Shown: piece after piece, positions 58,829-64,000 of the stretch
Layout of the letters: every line of letters starts with the position of its first letter
Numbering within the stretch: position 1 is the stretch's first letter
NCBI GenBank assembly: GCA_016280395.1
Contig: JAEEGQ010000151.1
Location: 1 to 64,000 of the forward strand
Source: Lachnospiraceae bacterium
GTDB lineage: Bacteria; Bacillota; Clostridia; Lachnospirales; Lachnospiraceae
Length of the DNA stretch: 64,000 bases
Reading direction: 5' to 3'
Program-made: the position numbers and the translations under genes
The notes under the pieces: generated by a model
What the model was told of the DNA's origin: nothing
The model's database searches: none
Seen by the model: the letters and a program-made list of their open reading frames with translations, nothing else

Positions 58829-60262
58829 ATGCCGGTTGGAAGAAACAAGGATAGGAAGTATGATACGATCGTAGCTAAGTCGCCATCGCTACTCCTGTGC
58901 AAACATACGATGAGTCTCACAGAAAAAAAACTGTTTGACCTCTCACTGGTCACGCTAAAAAAAGACTATGAGTCACCGGGCGGGGTATTAAAAATCCCGG
59001 AGGGAAAACAGGTCGAGGTAAAAATACCCGCGAAGGAGATCAAAGAAACACTAGGGCTTACGTCCACAAATATTTATACAAAACTCTATGAAATTGCCGA
59101 AAATTATACGAAGATCAAATTTGCACTGAAGAAGGATCCGACCTCGAGCGATGTTGACGATTCTGCCTTTGAAATGATGGTTCCCTTTCCGTATTGCAAA
59201 TATGAAAAAGGTGTCTGGACGATGAGGTTCGAATCAGGCCTGAACAAAGAGATTTCTAATCTGGATGCTGGCAATTATGCATTATCGGATACTGCGATAA
59301 CCTCGAAGTTCACTAGAAAAGCTTCTTCTGACCTGTACGACATAATAACCTGGTACAAATGGAAAGGAGGCTTTACCATCTCAATATCAGAGTTTCGCAC
59401 GCTGCTTGGCCTTGACATGGAAGTAAAAGATGAACAAGGGAATATAAAGAAAGTAAGCAAATATGCTAATTACAAAAGACTAAATGCACTTATAATCAAG
59501 CCCGGCATTGAAGAAATAAACCAATTATCGGACATCATTGTAACCGTCGAAACCATAAAAGAACGGAATAGTGTAAAATATCTTAAATTCTCATGGACCA
59601 AGAAAGTCGAGTCTGTTACAACTGAAAGCGGACAGGAAGTGATACTCGCCAGCAATCCGCTCGGGGAAATTGATGAAGACATGGCAGCAAGCGCAAGGAT
59701 CCTGAAAATGATCATTACAGATCCGGAAATATCTGAAAATGATGTTCTCGTGCTGCTCATGACAGCCAACGGTGATCAGGAGGTCGTCATCGAAAAGTGG
59801 CAGCTGTACAGGAAACAGAAGATGACGACGACGATCGATAAGCCAGTGGGATGGATTATCAGCGCAATCAAAAACAATTACAAGGGCAATATAGAAGATG
59901 TTGATCTTAAAGATGTAGTTGAGGTGGGCCCGGCAACAAACGAAGATAATGAAGATGTATTGGACAGCATAAGCGAGTTGCTCAGAAATTACGAAAAGCC
60001 TTTTAAACTGAAGGACATAAGAGCAATAGCTAAACAAGCCGGAAATGATGTTTCAAAAGTTGAAAAAGCCTATAAGGTTCTGAATGCTCAGAAAAACATC
60101 GAAGACCATGTGGCATATATGATAGCGGCGATCAGGGATGATTATGAGCCGCCGAAGAGAACAAAAAAAGAAAAGTCTAACGAATTCAACGAATTCCAAC
60201 AACGTCAATACAGCGAAGCAGACTATGTAGAGTTAGAAAGAAGGAAGCTCAATAAATTATAA
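58829..60262 (+). CDS. Rep_3-family replication initiator
   Basis: A 477-residue initiator with the RepB/Rep_3 layout of two winged-helix domains. The first is around residues 20-150 (HTMSLTEKKLFDLSLVTL, ETLGLTSTNIYTKLYEIA). The second is around 170-290 (SDLYDIITWYKWKGGFTISI, KRLNALIIKPGIEEINQLSD). A C-terminal extension of about 190 residues is longer than usual. The start at 58829 follows AGGAGGTTAATT. It is the only plus-strand gene near the array and should bind the iterons upstream. The stop at 60260 is followed by an open frame in -1, see the next entry. Confidence 0.88.
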   Translation: MPVGRNKDRKYDTIVAKSPSLLLCKHTMSLTEKKLFDLSLVTLKKDYESPGGVLKIPEGKQVEVKIPAKEIKETLGLTSTNIYTKLYEIAENYTKIKFALKKDPTSSDVDDSAFEMMVPFPYCKYEKGVWTMRFESGLNKEISNLDAGNYALSDTAITSKFTRKASSDLYDIITWYKWKGGFTISISEFRTLLGLDMEVKDEQGNIKKVSKYANYKRLNALIIKPGIEEINQLSDIIVTVETIKERNSVKYLKFSWTKKVESVTTESGQEVILASNPLGEIDEDMAASARILKMIITDPEISENDVLVLLMTANGDQEVVIEKWQLYRKQKMTTTIDKPVGWIISAIKNNYKGNIEDVDLKDVVEVGPATNEDNEDVLDSISELLRNYEKPFKLKDIRAIAKQAGNDVSKVEKAYKVLNAQKNIEDHVAYMIAAIRDDYEPPKRTKKEKSNEFNEFQQRQYSEADYVELERRKLNKL

Positions 60263-60426
60263 AAAATTTTGATGTCGATGAGATCGACAACGATGAGTTC
60301 GATGCGATGGTCGCCGAAGTGAAGAGACGTTTCGCGGAAGAATATGTGCAGGTCATGAAATTAAGGGAGCCCTATGAAAAAGCTATAAATAATCCTTTAT
60401 TCTTTTCCAACTGCCTTCAAATATGA
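60256..60426 (+). pseudogene. open -1 frame after rep, possible lost or frameshifted C-terminus
   Basis: Directly after the rep stop the -1 frame reads IIKNFDVDEIDNDEFDAMVA and on to FFSNCLQI before TGA at 60424, with coding-like composition (55 or so codons) but no ribosome site; the first ATG is at 60307. It may be the old end of rep displaced by an indel, or made by a rare frameshift. No clear slippery heptamer was found. Confidence 0.35.
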
Positions 60427-60477
60427 CGCAATGCCATCGATAATGCCATTATTATCAATTAACAATGACTAAAACGA

Positions 60478-60510
60478 AAGAGCCTCGGGGAGACACATCC
60501 CGGGGCTCTT
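60478..60510. terminator. bidirectional terminator between rep and the XRE operon
   Basis: AAGAGCCTCGGG...CCCGGGGCTCTT forms a strong stem. U-rich sequence follows more clearly on the minus strand (TTTCGTTTT). It separates the converging rep and 60544 transcripts. Confidence 0.8.
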
Positions 60511-60543
60511 CCTGTAGGAGATAAACATAAAACCATGAATTCG

Positions 60544-61083
60544 TTACTCGTCCTCTTCGAACTCGGTGCCCAGAGCTGCGTGGATCCTTGCATATACGGA
60601 TGAGAGCTCACCGCTTCCCTTCCCGCCGCTGAACGCGAAGGCTCTGTCCGCGAACTTCTTTGCGGTGACATAATCGGCCGTGTCCGCATATGCAGCCGCG
60701 ATCGAAGTGAACAGAGCATTCGAATAGACATCACGTCCGTATTTGTCGCAGTATTCCCGGCACAGGTCTATCGCCTTCTTTGGATTGCCCTGTTTGCGCA
60801 GGTATGAGGTAAAACGCGGCAGGATGGCTTTGACTTCTGCGGTGTTTGCCTTATCCAGGGCATCTTCGAGCGCGCGTCCCGCGAGCAGGAGATTGCCTGA
60901 ACCCTTTGAGCCGTCGATTATTTTCATCAGCTCCGCGGCGCTCATCATCTTGTAGTCATCGTTGCCGACTATCAGCCGGTTAAGATCAGGGACTATATTA
61001 AGGGGCGCGGCAATGAAATGACTATCAAGCCATTTTCCGTTCTTGTAGTAATATGTCTCGCCCCTGTACTCGTACTTTTCCAT
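60544..61083 (-). CDS. TPR-like hypothetical protein
   Basis: A 179-residue protein. A short aromatic N-terminal segment (YEYRGETYYYKNGKWLDSHF) precedes helical pairs that look like two or three TPR units (AIDLCREYCDKYGRDVYSNA, AYADTADYVTAKKFADRAF). The last gene of a four-gene minus operon headed by an XRE regulator. Probably a protein-protein scaffold; function unknown. Confidence 0.6.
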   Translation of the reverse strand: MEKYEYRGETYYYKNGKWLDSHFIAAPLNIVPDLNRLIVGNDDYKMMSAAELMKIIDGSKGSGNLLLAGRALEDALDKANTAEVKAILPRFTSYLRKQGNPKKAIDLCREYCDKYGRDVYSNALFTSIAAAYADTADYVTAKKFADRAFAFSGGKGSGELSSVYARIHAALGTEFEEDE

Positions 61084-61129
61084 ATCGTTCTCCGCACGGG
61101 CCTTATGCCCGCGTATGCTCCGTACCTTA

Positions 61130-61540
61130 CTACAGGTTCCACTTCTTTATCAGCTGCTCGCCAATCTGGTACGCAAGGTCAGTGGCATGAGCCTGATGCT
61201 TCTCATCGTCAATGGTGAGGAGATCGCGGTCGCGCATCCATAAGATGATGTCTTCCTTGACTTCCCAGGCAGCACGCTCGAGAGCCTTCTTGTCATAGAC
61301 CCCTTCGGACAGCGACTTAAGATCCTTGTCCGTTACGCGGGTGCCTGCAAGCTCGGACACGGCAAAGTCGCGCAGAGACAGCACGGAAGAGAGCGTCCAT
61401 AAATAATCGCCCATGTCGAGCAGCTTCCTGTACCTGTAGAGGAACGCGTCCCTGTTCTGGGCAAGAGCGATGCATATGCGCTGTACTTCCTCCTCGTCAC
61501 CTATCTTGGCAATCGTATAGTCTTTCTCGTTATTGTTCAT
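61130..61540 (-). CDS. hypothetical helical protein
   Basis: A 136-residue, mainly helical, charged protein. GGAAAGGATAAGAC precedes the ATG. It lies between the tandem-HTH and TPR-like genes. No family recognised. Confidence 0.52.
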   Translation of the reverse strand: MNNNEKDYTIAKIGDEEEVQRICIALAQNRDAFLYRYRKLLDMGDYLWTLSSVLSLRDFAVSELAGTRVTDKDLKSLSEGVYDKKALERAAWEVKEDIILWMRDRDLLTIDDEKHQAHATDLAYQIGEQLIKKWNL

Positions 61541-61568
61541 GTCTTATCCTTTCCGGCGGCGGTATCCT

Positions 61569-61991
61569 TTAATATATCCCGCGCTTGTCCTCGATGAAAA
61601 AGTAGTCGGGCCTCACGCCAAAATACGAGCATATCTTGCAGAGCGCGTTCACCGAAGGGATCTTCTTGTCTGTTTCCCACGCCGAGACCATGGTGGCGGG
61701 AAGCAGCAGCGTCTTCTCAAGCTCTTTCTGGCTTATGCCCGCCTTACGCCGGAGCGCCGCGATGTTCTGTCCGATGAAGCGGTAATCCTTGAACTCCTCG
61801 TTCCTCACTCCGTTCAGGCATATGCGGCGGATCTTGTACCAGTGGGGGAGTGTGGGCTGCGTCTTGTAGTTTTCTATCATGCTTATCGCCTTTTCGCTCA
61901 GTCCTGATGCGAGTGCCAGCTCCTGCTGGGTGATCTTCGCCTGCCTGCGCAGTCTCTTTATCTCCGTAATCTCTGTTATCTCGGTCACCAT
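61569..61991 (-). CDS. XRE-family regulator with two helix-turn-helix domains
   Basis: A 140-residue protein with two XRE-type HTH units: residues 10-45 (RRQAKITQQELALASGLSEK) and 75-125 (RRKAGISQKELEKTLLLPAT, SVNALCKICSYFGVRPDYFF). Two complete HTHs in one short chain are unusual and may let it bind two half-sites alone. AAAGGAGGAGGCTTT precedes the ATG. It is co-transcribed with the single-HTH regulator upstream. Confidence 0.78.
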   Translation of the reverse strand: MVTEITEITEIKRLRRQAKITQQELALASGLSEKAISMIENYKTQPTLPHWYKIRRICLNGVRNEEFKDYRFIGQNIAALRRKAGISQKELEKTLLLPATMVSAWETDKKIPSVNALCKICSYFGVRPDYFFIEDKRGIY

Positions 61992-62023
61992 AAAGCCTCC
62001 TCCTTTCCGAAATGGTCTGTGTC

Positions 62024-62398
62024 TTATGTCTTATTCTTCCTTTTCGTCTGTGCCAGCGCTTCAAGCTCCAAGGCCCGGTCAGCCAGCTTGTCCCGGTCTT
62101 CGGCAGACAGCGCATAATAGTAATGCAGCATCCTGTTGAGGAACGCATCACGCGCGGGATCCGGCTGCTCCCTCCTGACCAAGAGCTCAACGCTGTCATC
62201 CGAAGCGATGTTATAGTCAATCCCGAGAGCGTCCGCAATCTTACGCCTGTTGGCGGGGTTCGGTTCGTGCACCCCGTTCAGGTATTTGGAGAGCTGCGCG
62301 CGTGAGATACCCGTCATGTCGGAAAGAGCCGCGCCGGTGATGCCCTTTTCCTGCATTACGCGGCGGCAGTACGCCAAAAAAGCGCTCAGATTGTCCAT
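62024..62398 (-). CDS. XRE-family transcriptional regulator
   Basis: A 124-residue protein with an N-terminal XRE HTH (MQEKGITGAALSDMTGISRA, LSKYLNGVHEPN) and a helical C-terminus (YYYALSAEDRDKLADRALEL), probably for dimerisation. AAAGGAGGTACCTGCC precedes the ATG. It is the first gene of the minus operon, next to TGACA-type operators, and probably controls itself and the divergent plus-strand operon. Confidence 0.8.
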   Translation of the reverse strand: MDNLSAFLAYCRRVMQEKGITGAALSDMTGISRAQLSKYLNGVHEPNPANRRKIADALGIDYNIASDDSVELLVRREQPDPARDAFLNRMLHYYYALSAEDRDKLADRALELEALAQTKRKNKT

Positions 62399-62701
62399 GG
62401 CAGGTACCTCCTTTGTCTAAAATGGGTGTAGTTGACAACAAGTGACAACAAATGTCAACTTCCTTTTCGATTTCTTTATAGCACAATAAACTGTATCTTG
62501 TCAAGATATCTGACAATTACGGGTTGATTTTTGATAAAAAAACGGGGAAGTATTTTGTAAAAACGAATGTTCGCTATTTCATTGACAAAATCCGCATTCG
62601 GGTGGTATTATATAGTTACAGAATTGAACAGCGTTCAAATCAGAGAGCAAAAAGGCACGCAAAATCGTGCCGGCGACACAAAGGAACAGGAGGTTCAGAC
62701 A
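62399..62701. promoter_or_regulatory. divergent promoter and operator region of the XRE switch
   Basis: About 300 bp between divergent genes. Minus: TTGACA (62499-62504) and TATAAA (62475-62480) with 18-bp spacing. Plus: TTGACA (62582-62587) and TATTAT (62606-62611), also 18 bp. Operators of the TGACA type: GTTGACA with TGTCAAC at 62431-62459 (with a central TGACAAC) and TTGTCA with TGACAA at 62498-62516. The second covers the minus -35, the first lies just after its start. The layout is that of an autoregulated XRE repressor. Confidence 0.7.
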
Positions 62702-63217
62702 ATGGACAGAGAAAAACTGGCAGAACTCTTTGAGGACATGGATAACACGGCGCAGTCAGGATACGAGCTGTGCAAGGCACTCGGAGCAGAGTTCAACTGC
62801 GCAGGCGACTTCTCCCGGATGGCGTCGGAGCTATATGAAAGCCTCGGGAAGAAGGGCAAGAAGCTCTTGGATCAATGCATGTGCATTGTGGCGATGTGTA
62901 TGGCATACGACTATCTGGCATTCAGCCACGGCGAATATACGGACAGACGGAACGAGGCGTCGCGAAGATATTCGTTCGAGCATCAGAACGAGTTCAGAGA
63001 GAAGATGGAAGACCTGATAGGTTTCCACCCCGAGTACAGGGACAGCAAATACTTCGTGAAAACGCTCGGGTTGAGGGAGTGGAAAGAAAGAGGCCTCCTC
63101 TACCTTATAGGGTTCGCGAACCGCTGGGACGAAACCCATCCGACGATCCAGCAATCTGTGTTTGGCGGATATGTTAACGGAGTCATGCAGGCACATGCAG
63201 CATTCCCGTATGTATGA
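62702..63217 (+). CDS. hypothetical protein, first plus-strand gene of the right arm
   Basis: A 171-residue, mainly helical protein with a few Cys and a hydrophobic middle segment (CMCIVAMCMAYDYLAFSHGE). The start at 62702 follows GGAGGTTCAGAC; the longer frame is leader. It is driven by the divergent promoter opposite the XRE gene. Not recognised. Confidence 0.55.
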   Translation: MDREKLAELFEDMDNTAQSGYELCKALGAEFNCAGDFSRMASELYESLGKKGKKLLDQCMCIVAMCMAYDYLAFSHGEYTDRRNEASRRYSFEHQNEFREKMEDLIGFHPEYRDSKYFVKTLGLREWKERGLLYLIGFANRWDETHPTIQQSVFGGYVNGVMQAHAAFPYV

Positions 63218-63235
63218 AAAAAGGAGGAGATGGCG

Positions 63236-63577
63236 ATGAAAGGACATATGCACGTAGACAGGCTCTTGTCTTCGGGGATATACGTATCCAAGCTCGACAC
63301 GGACAAGGCTTTCGCATACAGTGGGAACACATGCGGATATTTCAAGATGATAATACTGCCGATTCTCAACAGCAACGGACAGCGCGAGATCCGTTTCATG
63401 AAGGACAGGAAAGGCACCGGTTATGTTGTATCGGGAGAGGCATACATCATAGCTGACCGCGATGAGAAGACGATAGACCACAGATGCCTTGGATACCGCA
63501 AGATGGACCGCGAATCACGCGACCTGAGGCACAAGCTCATTCAGACGAAGGTTAGCACAAAAAATAAACTATGGTAA
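63236..63577 (+). CDS. hypothetical basic protein
   Basis: A 113-residue, Lys/Arg-rich beta-type protein (GKGTGYVVSGEAYIIAD pattern). The start at 63236 follows AAAGGAGGAGATGGCG; the ATG six bases earlier is too close to the ribosome site. It is 18 bp after the 62702 gene. Not recognised. Confidence 0.52.
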   Translation: MKGHMHVDRLLSSGIYVSKLDTDKAFAYSGNTCGYFKMIILPILNSNGQREIRFMKDRKGTGYVVSGEAYIIADRDEKTIDHRCLGYRKMDRESRDLRHKLIQTKVSTKNKLW

Positions 63578-63591
63578 GGGGGACACACAGG

Positions 63592-64000
63592 ATGTCAGAC
63601 GGCAATTACGCTATATGGAAAGGCAAGGAGTTCTGGTGCGGGGCTTATGACGTAAAGACGGAGAGGATAACCGAGGTGCATACCTTTAAGGAATGCGAGG
63701 CGGTAGACTTCAACAGCTACTGGTGCTTTACGGTGACGGGCGAAGAGAAGTTCGAGTCCGGAGAGTGGATATTCTTCTGGGTGGAAGAGAACACGAACAT
63801 CAACACCGAGTACGATGTGGACGTGGCGGTGATCAGAAGGATACGGGCGCAGATAAGCACAGAGGAACAGGAGACACCTGAACGTACGGAAGAAGACATT
63901 TGCGGGTTGGGGGCGAGACAGCTGATGCCCGCCGATGGCAGTCAGGGTTCAAGAAGGCAGTCATGTCTCATCGTATGGATACCCGTAGACGAAGACACCC
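63592..64000 (+). CDS. hypothetical protein, partial at the right edge
   Basis: An open frame of 136 codons from ATG at 63592 to the end of the window (MSDGNYAIWKGKEFWCGAYD, then SYWCFTVTGEEKFESGEWIF). It is acidic and Trp-rich, beta-like at first and then disordered. AAGGGGGACACACAGG precedes it. No family recognised. The C-terminus lies beyond the window. Confidence 0.5.
   Translation, partial: MSDGNYAIWKGKEFWCGAYDVKTERITEVHTFKECEAVDFNSYWCFTVTGEEKFESGEWIFFWVEENTNINTEYDVDVAVIRRIRAQISTEEQETPERTEEDICGLGARQLMPADGSQGSRRQSCLIVWIPVDEDT

Noticed and set aside
58513..58953. 146-codon minus frame over the last iterons and the rep start
   Set aside because: It is antisense to the rep start and made of repeated iteron codons.

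Overview
The window looks like part of a large conjugative plasmid or secondary replicon from a Gram-positive anaerobe, most likely a Lachnospiraceae bacterium of the Butyrivibrio/Pseudobutyrivibrio type. This is inferred from moderate GC, strong AAGGAGG ribosome sites, a Rep_3-like initiator with iterons, a ParA/RHH partition pair, a Gram-positive T4SS, a DUF5688-like protein and archive-style Tad pilus genes. No rRNA, tRNA, insertion sequence or CRISPR was seen. No relaxase was recognised inside the window.

Layout. (1) 1-14295, minus strand: a Tad/Flp-type pilus locus. It holds TadZ-like proteins, a CpaB-like protein, a CpaF ATPase, a fused TadB/TadC platform, three proteins sharing a pilin-like N-terminus (one a large secreted protein with four zinc knuckles) and an M50 protease cut by the left edge. 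(2) 14544-19527, minus: four unknown or regulatory proteins, one with a degenerate GGDEF fold, and a ClpX-like unfoldase without ClpX's zinc domain or IGF loop. (3) 19681-30451, minus: T4SS core with three VirB2-like proteins, VirB3-like, a VirB4 N-domain-like protein, VirB4, VirB6-like and an NlpC/P60 hydrolase. (4) 30752-46848, minus: a plasmid-borne replisome set (beta clamp, helicase, N6 methyltransferase, gamma/tau, delta', HD/OB nuclease) plus small accessory genes. (5) 46998-50814, minus: the ParA/RHH partition operon between AT-rich repeat arrays, and a DUF3854-like primase/TOPRIM protein. (6) 51223-57150, minus: a secreted LRR protein, a winged-helix protein, a diguanylate cyclase and the VirD4-type coupling protein. 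(7) 57198-60262: a 1.3-kb iteron origin and the plus-strand rep gene. (8) 60544-64000: a divergent XRE-controlled region.

The most striking signal is regulatory. Ten copies of a 29-bp promoter (TTGCAA, 17-bp spacer ending in a conserved CTGC block, then NATAAT) drive the pilus, T4SS, replisome, primase and coupling-protein operons, and one faces the origin. Three of these promoters are followed by the same ~79-nt leader RNA and then an intrinsic terminator placed before the first gene. A fourth, diverged leader lies inside the third operon, and the primase operon has its own leader terminator. This looks like a replicon-wide regulon in which replisome genes are controlled by attenuation or by processive antitermination. 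Two genes, including the beta clamp, also carry a perfect stem-loop between the Shine-Dalgarno and the start codon.

All functional calls rest on reading motifs and context by eye. No database search or folding program was run.
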